The notes below the pieces were generated by a model. That model made no database searches, had not been told where the DNA came from, and saw only the letters and a program-made list of their open reading frames with translations. A program made the position numbers and the translations under genes. From Typhlomys cinereus (Eukaryota; Chordata; Mammalia; Rodentia; Platacanthomyidae), in assembly GCA_023101885.1 (NCBI GenBank), contig JALPQD010000821.1, positions 393,724-457,723 on the forward strand: a stretch of 64,000 bases of DNA, written 5' to 3'. This document shows positions 12,161 to 25,192 of the stretch, piece after piece; position 1 is the first letter of the stretch; every line of letters starts with the position of its first letter.

Positions 12161-15100
12161 AATTGGCCACACCTGTGGCACTGAAATTGCTCATCAGGCA
12201 TGCCGTGTCCTAATTAGCCTTGATTGGCCACACCTGTACTACTGAAATGGCTGATTAGACGTGCCTGGTCCTAATTAGCCTTGATTGGCCACACCTTCGC
12301 CACTAAAATTGCTGATTAGACGCTGTTTGTGCTAATTAGCCCTGATTGTCTCAAATTCGAAACATCTCTTCCTAATTAGCCTTGATTGGCCACACCTGTG
12401 CTACTGAAATGGCTGATTAGACGTGCCTGGTCCTAATTAGCCTTGATTGGCCACACCTGGGCCCCTGAGGCTTCTGATTAGACGCCCCTGGTCCGAATTA
12501 GCCTTGATTGGGCACACCTGTGCCAATGAAATTGCTTATTAGGCGCGACTGATCCTAATTAGCCTTGATCGGGCACACCGGTATCACTGGAATTGCTGAT
12601 TGGGTGCGCCTGGTCCTAATTAGCCTTGTTTGGCCACACCTGTGCCACTGATATTGCTGCATAGGCGTGCCTGGTTATAATTAGCATTGATTGGCCACAC
12701 CTGAGACACTGAAATTGCTTATTAGGCACGCCTGGTCCTAATTAGCCTTGATTGGGCACACCTGTGCAACTGATATTGCTGATTAGGCTCGCCAGGTCCT
12801 AATTAGCCTTGATTGGCCACACCTGTGCCACTGATATTGCTGCATAGGCGCGCCTGGTTATAATTAGCCTTGATTGGCCACACCTGAGACACTGAAATTT
12901 TTGAGTCGGCGCGTCTGGTCCTAATAAGCATTTGTTGGCTACACCTGTACCACTGAAATTGCTGATTAGGCGCGCCTGGTCCTAATTAGGTTTGTTTGGC
13001 TACACCTGTGCCTCTGAAATTGCTGATTAGGTGTATCTGGTCCTAATTTTGCCTTGATTGTAGCTCCTTTAAAACACCTGGTCCTAATTAGCCTTGATTG
13101 GCTCCACCTGTACCACTGAAATTACTGAATAGACGCGCCTGGTCTTAATTAGCCCTGATTAGCCACACCTGTGCCACTGAAATTGCTGCATACGCGCTCC
13201 TGGTCATAATTAGCCTTGCTTGGCCACACCTGTACCACTGAAATTGATGAGTAGCCACGGCTGATCCTAATATGCCTTGATTGGCCACACCTTTGCCACT
13301 GAAATTGTTGAGTAGGCACGCCTCGTCCTAATTAGCCTTGATTGGCCACACCTGTGCCGCTAAAACTCCTGATTACGTGTGCCTGGTCCCAATTTGCCTT
13401 GATTGTCGCTAATTAGATATACCTGGTCCTAATTAGCCTTGATTGGCCACTCCTGTACCATTGAAATTGCTGATCAGGCGCATCTTGTCCTAATTAGCCT
13501 TGATTGGGGACACCTGTGCCACTGAAATTTCTGATTTGGCCTGCCTGGTCCTAAATAGCTTTGATTGTCGCTAATTAGAAACACCTAGTCCTAAATAACC
13601 TGAATTGGCCACAACCGTGCCACTGAAATTGCTGATTAAGTGTGCCTGGTCCTAATTAGGCTTGATTGGCCACACCTGTGCCACTGAAATTGATGATTAG
13701 GCGCGCCTGGTGCTAATTAGTCTTGATTGGCCACACCATGCCACTGAAATTGCTGATTAGGCGCGCCTGGTGATAATTAGCCTTGATTGTTGCTAGTAGA
13801 AACACCTGGTCTTAATTAGCCTTGATTGGCTACACCTGTGCCACTGTAATTGCTGATTAGGCGTGCCTGTTCCTAATTAGAAATGACTGACCACACCTGT
13901 GCCACAGAAATTGATGATTAGGCGCGCCTGTTCCTACTTAGCCCAGATGGGCCAAACCTGTGCCACTGAAAATACTGATTAGGAGTGCCTGGTGCTAATT
14001 AGCCTTGAATGGCCACACCTGTGCCACTGAAATTGATGACTAGGCACGGCTGATCCTAATATGCCCTGATTGGCCTCACCTTTGCCACTGAAATTGTTGA
14101 GTAGGCGTGCCTGGTCCTAATTAGCCTTGATTGGCCACACCTGTGCCGCTAAAACTCCTGATTAGGCGTGCCTGGTCCCAATTTGCCTTGATTGTCGCTA
14201 ATTAGAAAGACCTGGTCCTAATTAGCCTTGATTGGCTACACCTGGGCCACAGAAATTGCTGATTAGGCCAACCTGGCAATAATTACCCTTGATTGGCCAC
14301 ACTGGTGCCTGTGAAATTGTTGATTAGGCGCGCCTGGTTCTAATTAACCCTGATTGTTGCTAATTCGAAACACCTGGTCCTAATTAGCTTTGATTGGCCA
14401 CACCTGTACCACTGAAATTGCTGATTAGGCCCGTCTGGGTCTAATTAGCCTTGATTGGCCACACCTGTGCCACTGAATTTGCTGATTAGGCGCGCCTGGT
14501 GCTAATTAGCCTTTATTGGCCAAACCTTTGCCAATGGAATTGCTGATTTGGCACGCCTGGTGCTAATTAGCCTTGATTGCCGCTAATTAAAAACACCTAG
14601 TCCTAATAAACCTTGATTGGCCACACCTGTACCACTGAAATTGCTGATCAGGCGCATCTAGTCCTAATTAGCCTTGATTGGCCACACCTGTGCCACTGAA
14701 ATTGCTGATTTGGCGTGCCTGGTCCTAAATAGCTTTGATTGTTGCTAATTAGAAACACCTAGTCTTAAATAGCCTTAATTGGTCACAACCGTGCCACTGA
14801 AATTGCTAATTAAGTGCGCCTGGTCCCAATTAGCCTTGATTGGCCACACCTGTGCCTCTCATATTGCTGATTAGGCACGCCTGGTCCCAATTAGCCTTGG
14901 TTGCCACTAATTAAAAACACCTGGTCCTAATTAGCCTTGATTGGGGACACCTGTGCCAATGAAATTGCTGAATAGGCATGCCTGGTCCTAATTGGCCTTT
15001 ATTGTCGCTAATCAGAAACACTTGGTACTAAATAGCCTTGATTGGCCACACCTGTGAAACTGAAATTGCTGCATAGGCACACCTGGAGCTAATTAGTCTT

Positions 15101-18100
15101 GATTGGCCACACCTGTGATACTGAAACTGCTGATTATGCATGCCTTGTTCTTATTAGCATTGATTTGCCACACCTCTGCCACTGAAATTGCTGAGTAGGC
15201 ACGCCTGGTGATAATTAGCCTTGATTGTTCCTAATTAGAAACACCTGGTCTTAATTAGCCTTGATTGGCCACATCTATGCCACTGAAATTGCTGATTAGG
15301 TGTGCCTGGTCCTACTTGGATGTGATTGGCAACACCTGTGAAACTGAAATTAATGATCTGGAGGGCCAGACCTTAATTAGCCCTATTGGCTACACCTGTG
15401 CCACTGAAATTGTTCCGTAGGAGCGCCTACTACTAATTAGCCTTGATTGGCCACACCTGTGCCACTGAAATTCCTGATTAGACCCGCCTGGTCTGATTTA
15501 GCGTTGATTAGCCACACCTGTGCCACTGAAATTGCTGCGTAGGCGCGCCTGTTCCTAATTAGCCTTGATTGACCACACCTGTGCCACTGAAATTGATGAT
15601 AAGGCTCGCCTGGTAATATTTAGCCTTGATTGGCCACATCTGTGCCACTAAAATTGCTGATTAGGAGTCGCCTGGTTCTAATTAGCCTTGATTGTTGCTG
15701 ATTAGAAACATCTTGTTCTAATTAGCCTTCATTGGTCACAATTGTGCCTCAGAAATTGCTGATTAGGCCCGCTTGGTCCTAATTAGCCTTTATTGGCCAC
15801 ATCTATGCCACTGAAATGGCTAATTACACGCACCTGGTCCTAATTAGCCTTGATTGGGGACACCGGTGCCAATGAAATTGCCGATTAGGCATGCCTGGTC
15901 CTAATTGGCCTTGATTGTCACTAATCAGAAACACCTGGTACTAAATAGCCTTGATTGGCCACACCTGTCCCACTGAAATTGCTGACGAGGAGCGCCTGGT
16001 TGTAATTAGCCTTGGTTGTCGCTAATTAGAAACACCTGGTACTAAATAGCCTTGATCGGTCACACCTGTGCCACTGAAAATGCTGATGAGGTGCGCCTGG
16101 TCCTAATTAGCCTTGATTGTCGCTAATTAGAAACACCTGGTCCTAATTAGCCTTGATTGGCCACACCTGTGCCACTGAAATTGCTGATTAGACGTGCCTG
16201 GTCCTAATTAGCCTTGATAAGCCACACCTGTGCAACAGAAATTGCTGATTAGGCATGCCTGGTTCCAATTAGCCTTGATTATCGGTAATTAGAAACACCT
16301 GGTCCTAAATAGCCTTGATTAGCCACACCTGTGCCACTGAAATTGCTGATTAGGCACAACTGGTAATAATTAGCCTTGATTGGCCACACTGGTGCCTGTG
16401 AAATTGCTGATTAGGTGCGCCTGGTACTAATTAGCCTTGATTGGTCACACCTGTGCCACTGAAATTGCTGATTTGGCCTGCCTGGTCCTAAATAGCTTTG
16501 ATTGTCGCTAATTAGAAACACCTAGTCCTAAATAGCCTTAATTGGCCACAACCCTGCCACTGAAATTGCTGATTAAGTGCGCCTGTTCTTAATTAGCCTT
16601 GATTGACCACACCTGTGCCACTGAAATTGATGATTAGGCGTGCCTGTTCCTACTTATCCCTGATGGGCACAGCTGTGCCACTGAAATTGCTGATTAGGCG
16701 CGCCTGGTCCTCATTAGCCTTGATTGGCCACACCTGTGCCACTGAAATTGCTGATTAGGATTGCCTGGTGCTAATGAGCCTTGATTGGCCACACCTTTGC
16801 CAATGAAATTGCTGATTAGGCACACCTGGTGCTAATTAGCCTTGATTCTCACTAATTAAAAACACCTGGTCCTAATTAGCCTTGATTGGTCTGACCCGTG
16901 CAACTGAAATTACTGATTACGTTCGCCTGGTCCTAATTAGCCTTGATTGGCCATACCTGTGCCGCTGAAATTGCTGATCAGGTGCGCGTGGTCTTAATTA
17001 GCCTTGATTTTCGCTAATTAGAAACACCTGCTCCAAATTAGACTTGACTGGCCACACTTGTTCACTGAAATTGCTGATTAGGCGTGCCTCCTCCTAATTA
17101 GCTTTGATTGGCCACACCTGTCCCACTGACATTGCTGATTAGGCACGCCTGGTCCTAATTAGCCTTCATTGGCCAGAGCTGTGCAACTGAAATTGCTGAT
17201 TAGGGGCGCCTGGCCCTAATTAGCCTTGATTGGCCACACCTGTGCCACTGAAATTACTGATTAGGTGCGCCTGGCCCTAATTAGCCTGTATTGATCACAA
17301 CTTTGCCACTGAAATAGCTGATTAGGGGAGCCTGGTCCTAATTTGTCTCGATTGGACACACCTGTGCCCCTGAAATTTCTGATTAAGCGCTTCTGGTCCT
17401 AATTAGCTTTGAATGGCCACACCTGTGCCACTGAAATTGCTGATCTGGCGTGCGTAGACATAATTAGCCATGATTGGTCACACCTGTGACACCGAAATTG
17501 CTGATCAGGCGTGCCTAGACATAATTAGCCTTAATTGGCCTCACCGGTGCAACTGAAATTGTTGAATAGGTGTGTCTGGTACTACTTAGCCTTGATTGGC
17601 CAAACATGTGCCACTGAAATTGCTAATTAGAAACACCTGGTGCTTATTCGCCATGATTTGCCACACCTGTGCCACTGAAATTGCTGATTAGGCGTGCCTG
17701 GTCCTAATTAGCCTTGATTGGACACACCTGTGCCACTGAAATTGCTGATTGGCGCGTGTGGTCCTAATTAGCCTTGGTTGGCCACACCTGTGCTACTGAA
17801 ATTGCTGATTAGAGTAGCATGGACCTAATTAGCCTTGTTTGGCCACACCCGTGCCTCTTAAATTGTTGATAATGCGTGCCTGTTGCTAATTAGCCTTGAT
17901 TGTCACTAATTAAAAACACCTGGTCCTAATTAGCCTTGATTGGCCACACCTGTACCGCTGAAATTGCTGATCAGGGGCGCCTGGTCTTAATTAGCCTTGG
18001 TTTTCGCTAATTAGAAATACCTGGTCCTAATTAGCCTTGATTGGCCAAACCTGTGCCACTGAAATTGCTGATTAGGTGCGCCTGGCCCTAATTAGCCTTG

Positions 18101-21100
18101 ATTGGCCACACCTGTGCCACTGAAATTACTGATTAGGTGTGCCTGGCCATAATTAGTCTTGATTGATCACACCTTTGAAACTGAAATAGCTGATTAGGGG
18201 CGCCTGGTCCTAATTAGCCTTGATTGGCCACACCGGTGCCCCTGGAATTTCTGAATAGGCGCTCCTGCTCATATTTAGCTTTGAATGGCCACACCTGTAC
18301 AACTGAAATTGATGATCAGGCACGCCTATATATAATTAGCCTTGATTGGCCACACTTGTGCCACTGACATTGCTGATTAGGTGCGTCTAGTCCTAATTAG
18401 CCTTGATTGGCAACACCTGTGAAACTGAAATTGCTGAGTATGCACGTCTGATGCTCATTAGCCTTGACTGGCCACACCTGTGCCACTAAAATTTCTGATT
18501 AGGCTTCCGTGGTCCTAATTAGCATTGATTGGCCACACATGTGCCACTGAAATTGCTAATTAGAAACACCTAGTGCTTATTCGCCTTGATTGGCCACACC
18601 TGTGCCACTGAAATTGCTGATTAGGCGCGCCTGGTGCTAATTAGCCTTGATTGTCACTAATTAAAACACCTGGTCCTAATTAGCCTTGATTGGACAAGCC
18701 TGTGCCACTGAAATTGGTTGTTAGGTGGGCCTGGCCCTAATTAGCCTTGATTGGCCACACTGTGCCACTGAAATTACTGATTAGGTGAGCCTGGCCATAA
18801 TTAGCCTTGATTGATCAAACCTTTGCCACTGAAATAGCTGATTAGGGGCGCCTGGTCCTAATTAGCCTTGATTTGCCACACCTGTGCCCCTGGAATTGCT
18901 GAATAGGCGCACATGCTCCTAATTCGCTTTGAATGGCCACACCTGTGCCACTGAAAGTGATGATCAGGCACGCTTAGACATAATTAGACTTGATTGGCCA
19001 CAACTGTGCCACTGAAATTGCTGATTAGTTGCTCCTGATTCTAATTAGCCTTGATTGGCCACACCTGTGCCACTGAAACTATTAATTAGGATGGCCTGGT
19101 GCTCATTAGCCTTGATTGGTCACATCTGTGCCACTGAAATCGCTGAGAAGTCATGCCTGGTCCTAATTAGCCTTGATTGTCGCTAATTAGAACACCTCAT
19201 CCTAATTAGCCTTGATTGGCCAAACTTGTGCCACTGAAATTGCTGATAATACACACTTGGTCCTAATTGGCCTTGATTGGCCACACCTGTGCCACCGAAA
19301 TAGCTGATTAGAAACAACTGGTGCTAATTAGCCTTGATTGGCCAAAACTGTGCCACTGAAATTGTTGATTATGTGCACCTGGTCCTAATTAGCCTTGATT
19401 GGACACACCTGTGCCACTGAAATTGCTCAGTAGTCGCACCTGGGTCTAAGTAGCCTCGATCGGCCACACCTGTGCCACTGAAATTGCAGATTTGGTGAGC
19501 CTGGTCCTAATTAGTCTTGATTGGCCACACTTGTACCACTGAAAATGCTGATAAGGTGCACCTGGTCCTAATTAGCCTTGTTTGGCCACACCTGTGCCTC
19601 TGAACTTGCTGATTAGGCGTGCCTGGTCCAAATTAGCCTTGATTCTCACTAATTAAAAACACCTGGTCCTAATTAGCCTTGATTGGTCTCACCCGTGCAA
19701 CTGAAATTACTGATTAGGTTCACCTGGTCCTAATTAGCCTTGATTGGCCACACCTGTGCCGCTGAAATTGCTGATCAGGGGCGCCTGGTCTTAATTAGCC
19801 TTGGTTTTCGTTCATTAGAAACACCTGTTCCTAATTAGCCTTGATTCGCCACACCTGTACTGCTGAAATTTCTAATCAGGGGCGCCTGGTCTTAATTAGC
19901 CTTGGTTTTCGCTAATTAGAAACACCTGGTCCTAATTAGTCTTGATTGGCCACACTTGTGCCACTGAAATTACTGATTAGGTGAGCCTGGCCGTAATTAG
20001 CCTTGATTGATCAAACCTTTGCCACTGAAATAGCTGATTGGGGCGCCTGGTCCTAATTAGCCTTGATTGGCCACACCTGTGCCCCTGGAATTGCTGAATA
20101 GGCGCACATGCTCCTAATTCGCTTTGAATGGCCACATCTGTGCCACTGAAAGTGATGATCAGGCACGCCTAGACATAATTAGACTTGATTGGCCACACCT
20201 GTGCCACTGAAATTGCTGATTAGTTGCTCCTGATTCTAATAAGTCTTGATTGGCCACACCTGTGCCACTGAAACTTAATTAGGACAGCCTGGTGCTCATT
20301 AGCCTTGATTGGTCACACCTGTGCCACTGAAATTGCTGATTAGGCACGCTTATTCTTAATTAGCCTAATTAGCCTTGATTGGCCACACCTTTGCCATTGA
20401 AATTGCTGATTAGGCGCACCTGGTGCTTATTAGCCTTGATTGTCACTAATTAAAATACCTGGTCTTAATTAGCATTGATTGGCTAAAACTGTGCCACTGA
20501 AATTGTTGATTATGTGCACCTGGTCCTAATTAACCTTGATCGGACACACCTGTGCCACTGAAATTGCTCAATAGGCGCACCTGGTCCTAAGTAGCCTTGA
20601 TTGGCCACATCTGTGCCACTGAAATTGCTCAGTAGGCGTGCCTGGTCCTAAGTAGCCTTGATTGGCCGTACTTGTGCCACTGAAACTGCTGATTAGGTGC
20701 GCCTGGTCCTAGTTAGCCTTGATTGGCTACATCTGTGCCACTGAAATTCCTGATTAGGTGTGTCTGTTCCTAATTAGCATTGATTGGCCATACCTGTGCC
20801 ACTGAAACTGCAGATTAGGTGAGCCTGGTCCTAATAAGCCTTGATTGGCCACACCTGTGCCACTGAAATTGCTGATAAGGCGCACCTGGTCTTAATGAGC
20901 CTTGATTGGACACACCTGTGCCACTGAAATTGCTCAGTAGGCGCGCCTGGCCCAAAGTAGCCTTGATTGGCCACACCTGTGCCACTGAAGTTGCAGATTA
21001 AGTGAGCCTGGTCCTAATTAGCCTTGATTGGTCACACTTGTACCTCTGAAATTGCTGATAAGGTGCACATGGTCCTAGTTAGCCTTGATTGGCCACATCT

Positions 21101-24100
21101 GTGCTGCTGAAATTCCTGATTTTGCGCGCCTGTTCCTAATTAGCATTCATTGGCCACACCTGTGCCACTGAAATTGCTGGTTAGGCGCGCCTGGTCCTAA
21201 TGAGCTTTGATTGTTCACACCTGTGCCACTGAAATTGCTGATTAGGCATGCCGGGTCCTAATTAGCCTTGATTGGCCACACCTGTGCCACTGAAATTGCT
21301 GATTAGGCACGCCTGGTCCTAATTAGCCTTGATTGGCCAAACCTGTGCCACTGAAATTGCTGACTAGAAACACCTGGTGCTAGTTAGCCTTGATTGTCGA
21401 TAATTAGAAAAACCTGGTCCTAATTAGTCTTGATTGGCCACACCTGTGCCACCGAAATTGCTGATCAGGCACCACTGGTCATACTTAGCCTTGATTGGCC
21501 ACATCTGTGGCACTGAAATTGCTGATTAGTCGCGCCTGTTCGTAATTAGCCCTGATTGGTCACCTCTGTGCCACTTAAATTGCTGAGTAGGCACGCCTGG
21601 TCCTAATTGGCCTTAATTGGCCACATCTGTGCAACTGAAATTGCTGATTAGGGGCGCCTGGTGCTAATTAGCCTTGATTGGCTAAACTTGTGCCACTGAA
21701 ATTGCTGATAATATGCATCAGGTCTTAATTAGCCTTGATTGGCCACACCTGTGCCACTGAAATTGGTGATTAGGCGGGCCTGGTCCTAATTAGCCTTGAT
21801 TGGACACACCTCTGCCACTGAAATTGCTGATTAGACGCGCCTGGACCTAATTAGCCTTGTTTGGCCACACCTGTGCCTCTGAAATTGCTGATTAGACATG
21901 CCTGGTGCTAATTAGCCTTGATTGGACACACCCGTGCAACTGAAATTACTGATTAGGTGCGCCTGGTCCTAATTAGCCTTGATTGGCCACACCTGTGCCG
22001 CTGAAATTGTTGATTAGGCGCACCTTTTCCTAATTAGCTTTGATTGGACACACCTGTGCCACTGAAATTGCTGATTAGGCGTGCCTGGTCTCAATTAGCC
22101 CTGATTGGCCAGACCTGTGCCACTGAAATTACTGATTTGGTGAGCCTGGCCCTAATTAGCCTTGATTGATCACACGTTTGCCACTGAAATAGCTGATTAA
22201 GGGCGCCTGGTCCTAAATAGTTTTGAATGGCCACACCTGTGCCACTGAAATTGCTGATCAGGTGTGCCTAGGCATAATTAGCCTTGATTGGCCACACCTG
22301 TGCCACTGAAATTGCTGATTAGGCGCGCCTGGTGCTCATTAGCCTTGATTGTCGCTAATTAAAACACCTGGTCCTGATTAGACTTGATTGGACAAAACTG
22401 TGCCTCTGAAATTGCTGATTACGTGCATCCGGTTCTAATTAGCCTTGATTGGCCACACCTGTGCCACTGAAATTGCTCAGAAGGCACGCCTGGTCCTAAC
22501 TAGCCTTGATTGGCCACACCTATGCCACTGAAATTGCAGATTAGGTGAGCCTGGGCCTAATTAGCCTTGATTGGCCACACTTGTGCCACTAAGTTGCTGA
22601 TAAGGCGTGCCTGGTCCTAGTTAGCCTTGATTGGCCAAATCTGTGCCTCTGAAATTCCTGATTAGGCGCGCCTGTTCCTAATTAGCATTGATTGGCCACA
22701 CCTGTGCCACTGAAATTGCTGGTTAGGCGCGCCTGGACCTAATTAGCCTTGTTTGGCCACACCTGTGCCACTGAAATTGCTGATTAGTCACGCTTATTCT
22801 AAATTAGCCTTGATTGGCCACACCTTTGCCACTGAAATTGCTGATTAGGCGCACCTGGTGCTTATAAGCCTTGATTGTCACTAATTAAAATACCTGGTCC
22901 TAATTAGCATTGATTGGCTAAAACTGTGCCACTGAAATTGTTGATTATGTGCAACTGGTCCTAATTAGCCTTGATTGGACACACCTGTGCCACTGAAATT
23001 GCTCAGTAGGTGCGTCTGGTCCTAAGTAGCCTTGATTGGCCACACCTGTGCCACTGAAATTGCTCAGTAGGCACGCCTGGTCCTAAGTAGCCTTGATTGG
23101 CCATACTTGTGCCACTGAAATTGCTGATAAGGTGCACCTGGTCCTAGTTAGCCTTGATTGGCCACATCTGTGCCACTGAATTTCCTGATTAGGTGACCCT
23201 GGTCCTAATTAGCCTTGATTGGCCACACCTGTGCCACTGAAATTGCTGATAAGGTGCACCTGGTCTTAATGAGCCTTGATTGGTCACACCTGTGCCACTG
23301 AAATTGCTGATTAGGCGCTCCTGGTCTTACTTAGCCTTGACTGGCCACACCTGTGCCACTGAAATTGCTGGTTAGGCGAGCCTCATCCTAATGAGCCTTG
23401 ATTGGTCACACCTGTGCCACTGAAATTGCTGAATAGGCGCCCCTGGTCCTAATTAGCCTTGATTGGCCACACCTGTGCCACTGATATTGCTGACTAGAAA
23501 CACCTGGTGCTAGTTAGCCTTGATTGTCTCTAATTAGAAACACCTGGTCCTAATTAGACTTGATTGGCCAAAACTGTGCCACTGAAATTGTTGATTAGGC
23601 GCGCCTGTTCCTAATTAGCATTGATTGGCCATACCTGTGCCACTGAAATTGCTGGTTAGGCGCGCCTGGTCCTAGTGAGCCTTGATGGGTCACACCTCTG
23701 CAACTGAAATTGCTGACTAGCCGCTCCTGGTCCTAATAATCCTTGATTGGCCACACCTGTACCACCGAAATTCCTGAATCAGCCAGCCTGGTCCTAATTA
23801 GCCTTGATTGGCCAATCCTGTGCCACTGAAATTCCTGATTAGGCTTGCCTGGTTCTAATTAGCCTTGATTGGCCGCACCTGTGCCACTGAAATTGCTGAT
23901 TAGGCGCGCCTAGTGCTAATTAGCCTTGATAGTCACTAATTAAAACACCTGGTCCTAATTAGCCTTGATTGGACAAACCTGTGCCACTGAAATTTCTAAT
24001 TATGTGCATCTGGACCTAATTAGCCTTGATTGGCCACACCTGTGCCACTGAAATTGCTCAGTAGGCATGCCCGGTCCTAAGTAGCCTTTATTGGCCACAC

Positions 24101-24108
24101 CTGTGCCA
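12161..24108 (+). repeat. 61-bp satellite array, block 2
   Basis: About 12 kb of the same degenerate 61-bp repeat, roughly 195 unit equivalents, with many ~40-bp short units (TTGATTGTCGCTAATTAG type) especially in 13,400-16,300. The first ~1 kb matches the start of block 1, with about two monomers fewer. Internal higher-order copies are visible: the GATCAAACCTTTGCC variant context at ~18,810 recurs at ~20,010, and the GGCTAAAACTGTGCC context at ~20,480 recurs at ~22,915. The array stops inside a monomer at about 24,108, followed by ~40 bp of AT-rich flank and an L1 poly(A) end. Confidence 0.95.
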
Positions 24109-24149
24109 GTTTTAAGGAGAGAATGTTTTAGATTTGTCTATTTTTTGAT
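24109..24149. other. AT-rich junction between satellite and L1 tail
   Basis: About 40 bp that match neither the 61-bp satellite nor the L1 3' end. It is probably original flank of the old minus-strand L1. No gene or signal is seen. Confidence 0.4.
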
Positions 24150-24535
24150 ATTTTTATGCTTTTTTATTTTTTATTTTTTCCACTCATAAAAAGTTGATAA
24201 GTAGCCCATTCCTCGTCCTCCCTCCTCCACTCCCTGAACCCCCCTGCTCCCTTCCCTTTCATTACCTTCTTTCTCCCTTTCTTCCAGCCAGCCCCCTTCC
24301 TGTACCATCCGTCAATGTGTCTCTCAAACTTCCCTCTGGGTCCTCCTTTCTGATGAGGTGTAAGGACTCAGTAGCATTGAATAGAGCTCTTTTTTGTGTT
24401 CCCCTTTAGTATAGGAACACTATTGTGGCTGTTTATTCCTTGTCCCGAAGGATCCTAGTGCCTGTGACCCATACTAGACTTTGGAGGTTCAATGATATGT
24501 TGATCATTGCACAGGACATGCAAAGTCCTATTCGA
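24150..24535 (-). mobile_element. L1 3' end, left part of an interrupted element
   Basis: Read on the minus strand this is the last ~390 bp of an L1 3' UTR ending in an A-rich tail (T-rich on the plus strand at about 24,157-24,180). It aligns by eye with the 3' end of the plus-strand L1 (about 41,612-41,975) and with 60,985-61,340: shared landmarks include the GCAAAGTCC/GGACTTTGC block, the CCTCTGGGTCCTC segment and the polypurine/polypyrimidine tract. It breaks off abruptly at about 24,535, where hexamer repeats begin, and its continuation is found at 35,174. The 71-residue open frame at 24,194-24,409 is a chance read of the UTR. Confidence 0.8.
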
Positions 24536-25159
24536 GGTTGAGAGTGAGGATACACGGTGAACATCAGAGGTTGAGAGTGAGGATACAGTGAGGCTGAGGT
24601 TGAGGTAGATGTTGAGAGGGTGAGAGGATTAGTGTGGGTGAGAAGTTGAAGGTGAGGGTGAGGGCTTGGGTGAGCATCATATTGGAAGGATTAGGGTGAT
24701 GGCGAGGGTAAGATGGTTAAGGTGAGGGTAAGTGTGTGAGGGTGAGGGTGAGGGTGAGTGGGTGAGAATGAGAGTGAGTGTGGGGGTGAGAGAGTGAAGG
24801 AAAGGGTGAGGGTAACAAGGTGAGTGTGTGAGGGTGAGAGAGTGTGAAGGTGAGTTTAAATGTGAGTGTGAGAGGGTAAGGGTGAGGGTGAGAGGATGAA
24901 ATGTGAGGGTGAGGGTGAGAAGGTGAGGTAAGGTTGAGAGGGTGTGTGAGGGTGAGAATGTGAAGAGGAGTTTAAAGGTGAGGGTGAGAGAGATAACATG
25001 AAGGTTAGGGTGGGAGAATGAATGTGAGGGTGAAGGTGCATGTCAGAAGGTGAGGATGAGGGTGAGAGTGTGAGGGTGATGGTGAGTGGGTTAGGGTGAG
25101 GTTGAAAGTCAGGGTAAAAATGTGAGGGTGAGAATGAGGGTGAATGTGAGGGTGAGAGT

Positions 25160-25192
<33 letters not shown>

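Noticed and set aside
438..24108. CRISPR-like array of regularly spaced repeats
   Set aside because: The repeats are contiguous and degenerate with no unique spacers, and the genome is mammalian. It is a satellite.
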